Shown here piece after piece: positions 53,913-62,257 of a stretch of DNA of 64,000 nt. Both the position numbers and the translations under genes were made by a program. Below the pieces are notes generated by a model. The model was not told where the DNA came from and searched no databases. It saw only the letters and a program-made list of their open reading frames with translations. Origin of the DNA: Schumannella soli. Its GTDB lineage: Bacteria; Actinomycetota; Actinomycetes; Actinomycetales; Microbacteriaceae. Numbering within the stretch: position 1 is the stretch's first letter; each line of letters opens with the position of its first letter. The stretch covers positions 886,799-950,798 of the forward strand of contig NZ_VHQG01000002.1 in assembly GCF_006517435.1 (NCBI RefSeq), read 5' to 3'.

Positions 53913-55559
53913 GTGTTCATCTTCATCCTGCAGCTCCGGCACCTGATCGAAGGCCACCCGGCGATCTACCTCTTCGCCGTCTACTCGGCCCTGATCTGGC
54001 TGCTCTGGCTCGTCAAGACCGTCATCTCGACCCGTTACCGGCCGTTCACCGGCACCTACTCGGGCACCACGAGCGTCGTCGTCCCGGTGGTCGACGAGCC
54101 GCTCGACCTGTTCCGCGACGTCATCGGCCGCATGGTCGAGCAGAAGCCGAGCGAGATCATCGTCGTCATCAACGGCGCCGAGAACCCCGGGCTCGTCGAG
54201 GTCTGCGACGAGTTCGCGCCGCTCGTGCGCTGGGTGCACACGCCGATCCCGGGAAAGCGGAACGCCGTCAAGATCGGCACCGAGCTCTCGCGCGGCGACA
54301 TCACGGTGCTCGTCGACTCCGACACGGTGTGGACCGAGAACACGCTCTCCGAGCTGGTCAGGCCCTTCGCCGACGAACGGGTCGGCGGCGTCACGACCCG
54401 CCAGCGCATCCTCGACCCGCAGCGCAGCTGGATCACCCGCTGGGCCGACTGGCTCGAGAACAGCCGCGCGCTCTACTCGATGCCGGCGCAGAGCGTTCTC
54501 GGCCAGGTCGGATGCCTGCCCGGACGCACGATCGCGTTCCGCCGTCGCATCCTCGAGCAGGTCATGCACGACTTCATGACGCAGAAGTTCCTGGGCGTGT
54601 TCCTCGAGGTCAGCGACGACCGCACACTGACGAACCTCACGCTCAAGGCCGGGTACCGCACCGTGTACCAGTACACGAGCCTCGTCTACACGGATGCGCC
54701 GCTGCAGCTGAAGAAGCTGTTCAAGCAGCAGCTGCGCTGGGCTCGCGGAAGCCAGTACAACACCCTGCGGATGCTGCCGTGGATGCTCGGTCACGCGCCG
54801 GTTCTCGCCCTGTTCTTCGTCATGGACATCCTGCTGCCCTTCCTGCTCTACGGCGTGATCCTCGGCTGGATCTACCGCTCGATCACGGGGCAGGGCTACG
54901 ACTTCTATCGCGCGATCCTCGACGAGTACGGGCTCTCGACGGGGCTCATCTGGGTGCTCGGCCTCATGGTGGTCTCCTCGGTGCTGAGCATGGGCATCCG
55001 GCAGCTGCGGCACCTGGCCGAGAAGCCGAGCGACTTCTTCCGGCTGCCGTTCTTCATCATCGTGTCGACGCTGTTCCTCATGCCGGTGCGGCTGCTCGGC
55101 TTCGTGCGGATGGCGCACGCGAGCGGATGGGGAACCCGGGCCGGGGCGTACTCGGGCGGTGCGGATGACGTGCCCGCCGCGCCGCAAGCCGCATCCGCCG
55201 CAGCTCCGATCCCGATGCGCGGTACCCAGCCCGCGTCGGATTCGTCGGTCACGTCACCGCCCGTCACCGCCCCCGAACACGTCGGCTCCGGTGCCGGCGC
55301 GACCCTCACCGCGACCCGGACGACGACCGCGCTGCGGCCGATCACCGCCATCCGACCGCTCAGCACGACCGACGAGCTCGAGACGAGGACGCACAGTGCG
55401 CAGCTCGTCGCGGCGGTGACGACCAGCGCGCCCGCCGCACCGGCCTCGACCTCGAGCAGGCCGATTCGGGCGCGCCGCCGCCGACCCAACCCCTACGCCG
55501 CGATCCCGTACCTGATCGCGGCCGGCATCTTCGCGCTGGAGGCGATCTTCCTTGTCTAG
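53913..55559 (+). CDS. Processive family 2 glycosyltransferase (hyaluronan/cellulose synthase-like)
   Basis: A 548-residue membrane enzyme that polymerises and exports a polysaccharide. Helix 1 (residues 17-37) precedes a GT-A domain with DSD at 135-137, an acceptor-site SDDR near 234-237 and QQLRWARGSQ, the QxxRW motif of processive synthases, at 272-276. Four to five helices follow to about 400. The last 150 residues are an unusual Ala/Pro/Thr-rich cytoplasmic linker, then a final helix (YLIAAGIFALEAIFLV). The GTG start is the first possible. The 3' end overlaps the next gene. Confidence 0.88.
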   Translation: MFIFILQLRHLIEGHPAIYLFAVYSALIWLLWLVKTVISTRYRPFTGTYSGTTSVVVPVVDEPLDLFRDVIGRMVEQKPSEIIVVINGAENPGLVEVCDEFAPLVRWVHTPIPGKRNAVKIGTELSRGDITVLVDSDTVWTENTLSELVRPFADERVGGVTTRQRILDPQRSWITRWADWLENSRALYSMPAQSVLGQVGCLPGRTIAFRRRILEQVMHDFMTQKFLGVFLEVSDDRTLTNLTLKAGYRTVYQYTSLVYTDAPLQLKKLFKQQLRWARGSQYNTLRMLPWMLGHAPVLALFFVMDILLPFLLYGVILGWIYRSITGQGYDFYRAILDEYGLSTGLIWVLGLMVVSSVLSMGIRQLRHLAEKPSDFFRLPFFIIVSTLFLMPVRLLGFVRMAHASGWGTRAGAYSGGADDVPAAPQAASAAAPIPMRGTQPASDSSVTSPPVTAPEHVGSGAGATLTATRTTTALRPITAIRPLSTTDELETRTHSAQLVAAVTTSAPAAPASTSSRPIRARRRRPNPYAAIPYLIAAGIFALEAIFLV

Positions 55560-57000
55560 AGCCATCACGAACGCCCTCGCCCCCGCCGCACAGTGGTGGG
55601 CCTCGAGTCGGCGCAGCGCCCGCGGCGCCCTCCTCGGCGCCGTCACCCTCGTCGCGTCGCTCGCGACCGTCACCGGAGTCATCTGGGTCTCACCCGGCTC
55701 ACCGGCCCAGCGCGTCGACCGGGTCGTCGCCGACATCACCGGGGTGCAGCGACTCACCGGGGAGCGCAACCAGCTGCTGAGCGATTCGGTCAGCAGCCGC
55801 AAGAAGCTCGACGAAGCCAATGGGAAGGTCGCGCGCGCGGCGTCCCGCGAGGAGGCGCTGCGCGCGCAGATCGCGTCGCTCAAGGGACAGGTGCAGTCAG
55901 CCCGCGCCGAGCTCGCCGACGCGAAGGCGGCCGCGAAGAGCGCGGGCAGCGGCTCGTCCCGATCCGCCGGGGCGAAGAACCCGAGCGGCACGGGATCGCC
56001 CGGCTCAGCGACGCCGGCGGCACCCGCGCCGATCGTGACCCCGACCCGCGAACAGCTCATCCAGCCGGCATCCCCGTACTTCGGCCTCTATACCGCCCAG
56101 TCGCCCTTCAACTGGGCCGAGTACGACGCCACCGCGAAGAAGGTCGGGGCGACGCCGAACCTCGCCGGCTTCTTCTCCGGCTGGGACGAGGACTTCCGGG
56201 CGAGCGGCGTGACCCGCGCCTGGAAGCACGGCGCCCTGCCGCTCGTCACCTGGGAGTCGCGCCCGATCGGTTCGGCGAACGACCAGAAGGAGGAGCCCGA
56301 CTACACCCTGTCGTCGATCATCGGCGGATCCCACGACGCCTACATCACGCAGTTCGCGCAGGACGTGGTGGCGACCGGGCTGCCGTTCGTGCTGCGCTTC
56401 GACCACGAGATGAACGGCGACTGGTACCCCTGGGCCGAGGGCGTCAACACGAACACGCAGGGGCAGTACGTGCAGGCGTGGCGACACGTGCACGACATCT
56501 TCGAGCGCGAGGGCGCGAACCGCTTCGCGATCTGGAACTGGGCGCCCAACCGCATCGACAAGCTCGCCGCCGACCGCAGGGGCCTCGACTACCTCCGCTC
56601 CCTCTATCCCGGAGACGAGTACGTCGACTGGGTCGGGATGTCGGGCTACCTCCGTCCGCCTTTCAAAGCGAACCAGGAGATCGGCTTCGACCAGACCTTC
56701 GGCGCGACGCTGACCCAGCTGCGACAGGTGGCGCCCGGCAAGCGCATCCTGCTCGCCGAGGTCGGCGCCTCGGAGGTGGAGGGGCACAAGCCCGACTGGC
56801 TCGCCTCGTTCTTCCGCGGGCTCGACGACCCCGCCAACGCCGACATCGTCGGGTTCTCCTGGTTCAGCCTCACGGTGAGCAGCAAGGTCGACGGGGTGCT
56901 GGCCACCAACGACTGGCGGGTCGACTCGACCGCGGCGTCGATCGCCGCGTTCAAGGCCGGGCTGAATGCGCCCGGCGGGCGATTCAGCGGCGGGGGATGA
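55552..57000 (+). CDS. Membrane-anchored glycoside hydrolase family 26-like protein
   Basis: A 482-residue protein starting at a TTG eight bases inside the synthase gene, with GGAGG upstream. A membrane anchor (about 25-47) is followed by a coiled coil (65-128), a Gly/Ser/Pro linker, and a GH26-like barrel from about 172. The acid/base is Glu286 in RFDHEMNGDWYPW and the nucleophile Glu403 in LLAEVGAS. GH26 enzymes cut beta-mannan or mixed-linkage beta-glucans; this one probably trims or releases the polymer made next door. Related to YdeP/ManB-like hydrolases encoded with synthases. Confidence 0.82.
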   Translation: MSRAITNALAPAAQWWASSRRSARGALLGAVTLVASLATVTGVIWVSPGSPAQRVDRVVADITGVQRLTGERNQLLSDSVSSRKKLDEANGKVARAASREEALRAQIASLKGQVQSARAELADAKAAAKSAGSGSSRSAGAKNPSGTGSPGSATPAAPAPIVTPTREQLIQPASPYFGLYTAQSPFNWAEYDATAKKVGATPNLAGFFSGWDEDFRASGVTRAWKHGALPLVTWESRPIGSANDQKEEPDYTLSSIIGGSHDAYITQFAQDVVATGLPFVLRFDHEMNGDWYPWAEGVNTNTQGQYVQAWRHVHDIFEREGANRFAIWNWAPNRIDKLAADRRGLDYLRSLYPGDEYVDWVGMSGYLRPPFKANQEIGFDQTFGATLTQLRQVAPGKRILLAEVGASEVEGHKPDWLASFFRGLDDPANADIVGFSWFSLTVSSKVDGVLATNDWRVDSTAASIAAFKAGLNAPGGRFSGGG

Positions 57001-57110
57001 GCGGCATGACCGACGACAGCACGCCACGAGCCACCCCGCACGACCCCGGCCAGCACGATCCGCATGATCACGACGCCAGCCAGCACGATCCGACCGAAGG
57101 GAGCAGCACG

Positions 57111-58553
57111 ATGAGCACCGACGACAGCACGAACGAGGTCTCCACCCCGCTCGCCGACACCGCACCGGTTCCCGCCGATGACCGCGCGACCGCGCCGCGC
57201 ATCAGCGTGATCGGCAGCGGATACCTGGGCGCGACCCACGCCGCCGCCATGGCCGAGCTCGGCTTCGAGGTCGTCGCCGCCGATCCCGACGCCGCCAAGA
57301 TCGCCGCCTTCCAGGCCGGGGTCGTGCCGTTCTACGAGCCCGGCCTGGATGAGCTCCTCGCTCGGCATCTCGACAGCGGCCGCCTGCGCTTCACGACCGA
57401 CACGGCCGACGCGGTCGCGGCCGCCGACATCCACTTCGTCTGCGTCGGCACGCCGCAGCGCGCCACCAGCCACGCGGCGAACCTCGACTACGTCGAAGCC
57501 GCCGTCGCCGAGGTCGCCCGGTCGCTCACCCACGACGGCGTGATCGTCGGCAAGTCGACGGTTCCGGTCGGAACAGCCGAGCGGATGCGTGAGCTCGCGA
57601 CCGCGCTCGCGCCGGCGGGCATCGACGTCGAGCTCGTCTGGAACCCGGAGTTCCTGCGCGAAGGCAAGGCCGTCGGCGACACCCTGCACCCCGACCGCGT
57701 CGTCGTCGGCGGGGCCAGCGCCCGCGCCGAGGCGCTGCTGCGCGAGCTCTACGCCGGGCCGATCTCCGAGGGCGCCGCCTTCGTCGCCTGCGACCTGCCG
57801 ACGGCCGAGCTGGTCAAGGTCAGCGCCAACGCCTTCCTCGCGACGAAGATCTCGTTCATCAACGCGATCGCCGAGATCTGCACGGCGGCCGGCGCCGACG
57901 TCCGCACCCTCGCCGACGCGATCGGCTACGACCCGCGCATCGGCCGCGCCTTCCTCGACGCCGGGCTCGGCTTCGGCGGCGGCTGCCTGCCCAAGGACAT
58001 CCGGGCGCTCATGCACCGCTCGGGCGAGCTCGGTGCACTGCAGGCCGTCGGGCTGCTGCAGCAGGTCGACGAGATCAACATGGGTCAGCGGCAGAAGGTC
58101 ATCGACATGACGCTGCAGGCCGCGGGCGGATCGGTGCTCAACCGGCGCATCGGCGTTCTCGGAGCGGCGTTCAAGCCGCTGACCGACGACGTCCGCGACT
58201 CGCCGGCACTCAATGTCGCGGCCGCGCTCCACTTGCGGGGCGCGCAGGTCGGCGTATTCGACCCGGCCGCGGGAGAGACCGGGCGCCGAATGTTCCCGAC
58301 GCTGAGCTTCGTCGACGGCGTCGCCGCGGCCGCCCAGGCCTCCGATGTCCTGCTCGTGCTGACGGAGTGGGACGACTTCTCGGATGCGGATCCGGCCGAA
58401 CTGGCGCAGGTCGTCCACCACCGCACGGTGATCGACGCCCGCAACTGCCTCGATCGCGGCGCGTGGGAAGCGGCGGGCTGGACGGTCATCGGCCTCGGAG
58501 TCGGCGACGCCCCGCACCTCCCGTCGTCGGCCCCGGTCTTCGCGGTCGCCTGA
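57111..58553 (+). CDS. UDP-glucose 6-dehydrogenase
   Basis: A 480-residue enzyme giving UDP-glucuronate. It has a Rossmann motif RISVIGSGYLGATHA, NAFLATKISFINAIAEIC with the catalytic Lys, and Cys292 in GGGCLPKDIRAL. The start was placed at the ATG with AAGGGAG seven bases upstream. An ATG at 56997 that overlaps the GH26 stop (ATGA) would add 38 residues rich in His, Asp and Gln; both are possible. It supplies a charged sugar to the synthase two genes upstream. Confidence 0.92.
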   Translation: MSTDDSTNEVSTPLADTAPVPADDRATAPRISVIGSGYLGATHAAAMAELGFEVVAADPDAAKIAAFQAGVVPFYEPGLDELLARHLDSGRLRFTTDTADAVAAADIHFVCVGTPQRATSHAANLDYVEAAVAEVARSLTHDGVIVGKSTVPVGTAERMRELATALAPAGIDVELVWNPEFLREGKAVGDTLHPDRVVVGGASARAEALLRELYAGPISEGAAFVACDLPTAELVKVSANAFLATKISFINAIAEICTAAGADVRTLADAIGYDPRIGRAFLDAGLGFGGGCLPKDIRALMHRSGELGALQAVGLLQQVDEINMGQRQKVIDMTLQAAGGSVLNRRIGVLGAAFKPLTDDVRDSPALNVAAALHLRGAQVGVFDPAAGETGRRMFPTLSFVDGVAAAAQASDVLLVLTEWDDFSDADPAELAQVVHHRTVIDARNCLDRGAWEAAGWTVIGLGVGDAPHLPSSAPVFAVA

Positions 58554-58634
58554 CGCACCCCGGCACGCCGCACCCGCCCATCCCTCCACCCGCTCCGCCG
58601 GTTCCGTCCGCCCGTCCAGACGATCCGCCGACCC

Positions 58635-58722
58635 TGTCGGAAACTCAGGCAGAGGGCTCGTCTCCGTGCTCGATCGCGCCGAGTACGCGCCCTCCAGCGA
58701 GACCGTGCCTGAGTTTCCGACA
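58635..58722. repeat. Dispersed inverted-repeat element, copy 4 (perfect arms)
   Basis: Perfect 17-base arms at 58635-58651 and 58706-58722 with a 54-base centre, identical in geometry to copy 3, 47 kb away. The centre differs in sequence but again folds (GAGGGC with GCCCTC; CTCG with CGAG). It lies 81 bases after the UDP-glucose dehydrogenase stop. Confidence 0.92.
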
Positions 58723-58794
58723 GCGGGCAGCGAGCGGTCGACCGCGCTCGACCGGCCGTATCGCGGCGGGTCGGGGCGGCGTAACGCCGGCGTC

Positions 58795-59205
58795 ATGGAT
58801 GCCCGCCGCGGCTGGCTGCGCTTCATCGGCCGACGCCTGAACCCGCTCACGCTCGCCGCCGCGCGGAGGGGGAGCGCGCCGTTCACGATCGTCCGGCATC
58901 GCGGTCGCCGATCCGGCACGATCTACGAGACGCCCATCATCGTCGCGCGACGCGGGCCGGACTTCGCCGCCGAGCTCACCTACGGGCAGTCGGTGCAGTG
59001 GTACCGCAACATCCGTGCGGCCGGAGGCCGGTGCGAGCTCGCGCGCGGAGACGAGGGCTGGCAGATCGAGAGCGTCGAATCGCTTCCGGTCGCCGAAGGA
59101 CTGGCCGCCTACGGGCCGCCCCGATCCTGGGTTCTCCGTCTGCTGCGCCGGCACGAGTTCCTGCTGCTCCGCGTCGAGGGCTCGGGCGGCGACGCATCCG
59201 ACTAA
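58795..59205 (+). CDS. Deazaflavin-dependent nitroreductase-family protein (DUF385)
   Basis: A 136-residue split-barrel protein. The conserved pattern starts with APFTIVRHRGRRSG and TIYETPIIVARRG, then WYRNIRAAGGRCELARG, matching the F420-binding DDN/Rv-type family. Such proteins use F420 or FMN to reduce varied substrates. The start ATG lies just after an apparent non-coding stretch; the longer frame runs through the repeat element and is not credible. Confidence 0.82.
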   Translation: MDARRGWLRFIGRRLNPLTLAAARRGSAPFTIVRHRGRRSGTIYETPIIVARRGPDFAAELTYGQSVQWYRNIRAAGGRCELARGDEGWQIESVESLPVAEGLAAYGPPRSWVLRLLRRHEFLLLRVEGSGGDASD

Positions 59206-59269
59206 CGACACGACACGGTGATGAGGTCGTGACACCGCGACAGAGCCGCGTCGTGACGAGAATGAGGCC

Positions 59270-59917
59270 ATGACCTCGTCGCCTGCGCGCCGCCTGCTGA
59301 TCCCGGTCGCCGTCGTGCGGCTCGTCGTGATGGCGTCGGTCGGCATCGCCGTCGCCCTCGTCGTCGGATTCTTCGGAAGCTGGACCTACGCGCCCGTCGC
59401 GGGCTGGATCGCCGCCGCGCTGCTGTTCGTCGTGTGGGTGTGGCTCGTCGTGCTGCGATTCGACGCCGACGCGACCGAGACGCACGCCACCCGCGAGGAC
59501 CCCGGCATCGTGCCCGGCGAGATCCTCGTGCTGCTCGCGGCGCTCGCCTCGGTCGTCGCGGTCGTGCTGCTCATCCTCGAGACCCGCGCCGGCAGCGACA
59601 AGCTCCTCGCCGCCGGGCTCGGCTTCGCGAGCGTGGCGCTGTCGTGGACCCTCATCCACACGCTCTACACGCTGCGGTACGCGCGCATCTACTACTCGGA
59701 GCCCGTCGGCGGGATCGACTTCAACGACGACGAGAAGCCGCGCTACATCGACTTCGCGTACGTGTCGTTCGACCTCGGCATGACCTCCCAGATCAGCGAC
59801 ACCTCGCTGCGTACCTCGCAGCTGCGCGGCATCGTGCTCGGCCACACGGTGCTCTCCTACGCCTTCGGCACGCTCGTGCTCGCCTCGACGATCAACGTGA
59901 TCGTCGGTCTGGCCTGA
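59270..59917 (+). CDS. DUF1345 membrane protein
   Basis: A 215-residue protein with five to six hydrophobic segments and the DUF1345 signature: HTLYTLRYARIYYS, then FNDDEKPRYIDFAYVSFDLG and MTSQISDTSLRTSQLRGIVLGH. The function of the family is unknown. The last codons with the TGA are duplicated in tandem immediately downstream (59919-59940). Confidence 0.9.
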   Translation: MTSSPARRLLIPVAVVRLVVMASVGIAVALVVGFFGSWTYAPVAGWIAAALLFVVWVWLVVLRFDADATETHATREDPGIVPGEILVLLAALASVVAVVLLILETRAGSDKLLAAGLGFASVALSWTLIHTLYTLRYARIYYSEPVGGIDFNDDEKPRYIDFAYVSFDLGMTSQISDTSLRTSQLRGIVLGHTVLSYAFGTLVLASTINVIVGLA

Positions 59918-59940
59918 GGTGATCGTCGGTCTGGCCTGAG
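59897..59940. repeat. Perfect 22-bp tandem duplication across a stop codon
   Basis: Bases 59897-59918 (end of the DUF1345 gene including its TGA) are repeated without change at 59919-59940. It looks like a recent slippage event. Confidence 0.95.
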
Positions 59941-60346
59941 CCGCGGGTCGTCGGACCCGCGCGGCGCACCGCACGACTCGCCTCGACTCTGACTCGCTCA
60001 CCTCCTGACGACGACGGCCGCCCACCCCGAAGGGAGGACGGCCGTCGTGCGGATCGCGGGATCAGACCCCGAAGTACAGCTCGCATCCGAGAAGACCGGC
60101 GCATGGCCGAATCCCACCGACAATGGGGTACCTCGAACGACATACGACGACATCCGGCGACGATGACTTGTGTAGGGCGGCTGTAGGGCGTGGACTCGGG
60201 CGTCTCCGGCCATCATTCCGCAGCCGACGCCTCTCGGCTGTGGGCGGCGGCTGCGCGCCTTGCGCTCTCGCTACGAATGCGCGGTGCCCGCCCGCGTCGC
60301 CGACGAAGGGGGTGCGCAGGCGAAGCGACGTCTGGTCGGAGGCAGG
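59941..60346. other. Non-coding junction between conserved chromosome and defence-like region
   Basis: A 10-bp stem (60011-60020 with 60039-60048) probably ends DUF1345 transcription. TGTAGGGCG occurs twice, at 60171 and 60182. No gene, tRNA or integrase was recognised. GC content begins to fall here, and the sequence to the right has different codon use, so an insertion boundary probably lies in this stretch. Confidence 0.4.
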
Positions 60347-60371
60347 AACTACTCGAGAATCCCGAGTAGTT
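60347..60371. promoter_or_regulatory. 25-bp palindrome at the start of the nuclease gene
   Basis: A perfect 9-bp inverted repeat, AACTACTCG (60347-60355) and CGAGTAGTT (60363-60371), with a 7-base spacer. The right arm covers the TTG start codon. It may be a repressor operator or a hairpin controlling translation; an AGGA lies at the base of the left arm, so a stem would bring it close to the TTG. Confidence 0.55.
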
Positions 60372-62119
60372 GTTCAGGGCTCCCGAGAACTCCTGGTCGC
60401 TCGACGGCCCCGACGACACGATCCCCGTCCCCAAGTACGCGGCACCGTCGCCGAGCCCCAACGTCATCGTCGTGTGCTCTCCGGGCGACACCGGTGATTT
60501 GGCGTTGCTCTGGACCCTCCGCGCAGCCCACGGAGACCATTTCGCGTTGCCCATCGGCATCCCCGCCGCGGAGTTCACGAAGGACGTGCTCGCATACATC
60601 CGCCAGCAAGTCACCGAAGACCACCCTGGCTGGCCCCAGGCGTTGTACGTGACGAGCACGAGCGTCCCCATCACCGAACTCGCCGCCCAGACGCCCGATT
60701 CCGCGCCGTCGCCCATCCACTTCGAGTTCGTCGCCCCGCGCCAGGTCATGACGCTGGGTCGCGCACCAGGGTGGAACCGCGACGAGGTCCTCCTCTGGCA
60801 CGAGGGTGCGGCGACGTTCGTGCCGTTCACCGACCGACGGGTGCAGCGTCAGCGCGAGCAAGGTGGGTTCTCGCCGCGAGCACTGTTCGAGGTCGACGTA
60901 CGCCTGCCCGCCGACCCGCTACCCAACCCGCTTGACGTGCGAACACGCGCCCCCAACGTCCGCTACGCAGCGGGCGCCGTGACGCACCGTGCGACCCTCA
61001 GCGGCGACGAACCGATCGAGATCGCGTGGCCGAGCAAGATGCTCATGCTCCGCACCGTCCTCGACGCCCGCGGCCTTGACGCCGAGCCATCGGAGCCTGG
61101 CACGGCTTGCGTCACCGCGCTATCTGACTTCCGCAACTACTGGGAGATTGGCAACCTCGCACATGAGCCGCTCCTGCGCCTCCTCGACGACATGGCATCG
61201 CAGAACAGCGCGGCCTGGGCGAAGCGGCAAACGCGCACACCCCGTGACCAACGACTCTCCGGCGAGGTCCCCGCATCCGTCGACGACCTGGCCGAACGCT
61301 CCTACGAGAAGTTCAAGGAGCGCCTAGGCAACAACACCCGCGCCACCAACGAGTGGCTGAACTGGGCCGAACGGTCGGGCGTTGTCATCCGGGGGTTCTC
61401 CACGCGATGCCTGCATTGCCAGTCCAAGCAGTGGATCCCCGTCAGCGCCTTCGCCCTGCCACTGATCTGCCGCGGGTGCGGCAAACCGATGGAGTACCCG
61501 TTCGAGAACCCCAACCTGGTGAAGTTCAGCTACCGGCTGAGCGAGCGGATGAGACGCGTCTACGAACACGACGCGATGGGCCACCTGCCCGCGCTGCGCT
61601 ACTTCGCCGTCCTCTACTTCGTGGGCGGCGGCAGGGTCGACATCATCGGCCTCCACCCGGGTATGAACGTCCGCGAGGCCCGTGGCGGCAACGGCGTCGG
61701 CGAGATTGACCTCACGATGCTGTTCCCGAACGGCAATGTCGTCCCCGTGGAGGCGAAGCGCAGCGCCGGCGCCGTGGGGGGCTACGGAGATTGCAAAGCT
61801 CGATCGAATCGCTCGGCGCCTCGGCGCTTCCTGGTCCGCCTTCGCCGCCTGCGGCTATGCCAAGGACGCTGATCCGAACTTCCACACCGTCGAGGGACTC
61901 CGACCCGACGTGGACCATCCTCGCTTCGCCCTCACGTATGACCGCCTGCTCGACCGCCTCCCGCACCGCATGGGCCGGGAGAACCCCTTTGCGTGGGTGC
62001 CGCTCTCCGAGGAACAAGTCGCGGAGCGTGAAGCCGCGTTCGTTACTACCCTCGCGCAGGGACCGATGGGTGAACCGCGCGACTGGCTTGAGCACTCGAT
62101 GCTTCGTCGCGACGACTGA
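60370..62119 (+). pseudogene. Zinc-ribbon PD-(D/E)XK nuclease-like gene, frameshifted in a G6 tract
   Basis: The frame from a TTG at 60370 runs 469 sensible residues, then is nonsense after six G (61776-61781). Removing one G restores a frame to 62119, continuing VGATEIAKLDRIARRLG, about 582 residues in all. The protein has an unrecognised N-terminal region (IVVCSPGDTGDLALLW), a four-Cys zinc ribbon (C347, C350, C367, C370) and a nuclease core with Asp447 in GEIDLTM and Glu461-x-Lys463 in PVEAKRS. The 140-base gap to the helicase gene suggests a shared operon. Inactivation, phase variation and sequencing error are all possible. Confidence 0.7.
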
Positions 62120-62257
62120 GGACCGCGACTCCTTGCTCGGAGCAATGCGCAAGAGACTGAATGGCACGCAGCCTGCGTGGAGCCTCGGAGTGGGTCTTCG
62201 TCGTGTCGTCGCCGTGTGCGATGCTGACCATTCGCGGCAAGATGAGAGGTAGCCAGC

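Noticed and set aside
53263-53946. Short ORFs in the gap before the exopolysaccharide genes
   Set aside because: They overlap the glnE end or the synthase start, lack start signals, and are Arg/Thr/Pro-rich as in out-of-frame translation.
60171-60190. Direct repeat TGTAGGGCG as an attachment site
   Set aside because: Only nine bases and spaced 11 apart, with no integrase or tRNA in view; the other end of any insertion is outside the window.
61782-61872. Residues 470-500 of the uninterrupted nuclease frame as a true C-terminus
   Set aside because: They are Arg-rich and of the kind produced by reading GC-rich DNA out of frame, while the +1 frame continues a sensible protein for 110 residues.
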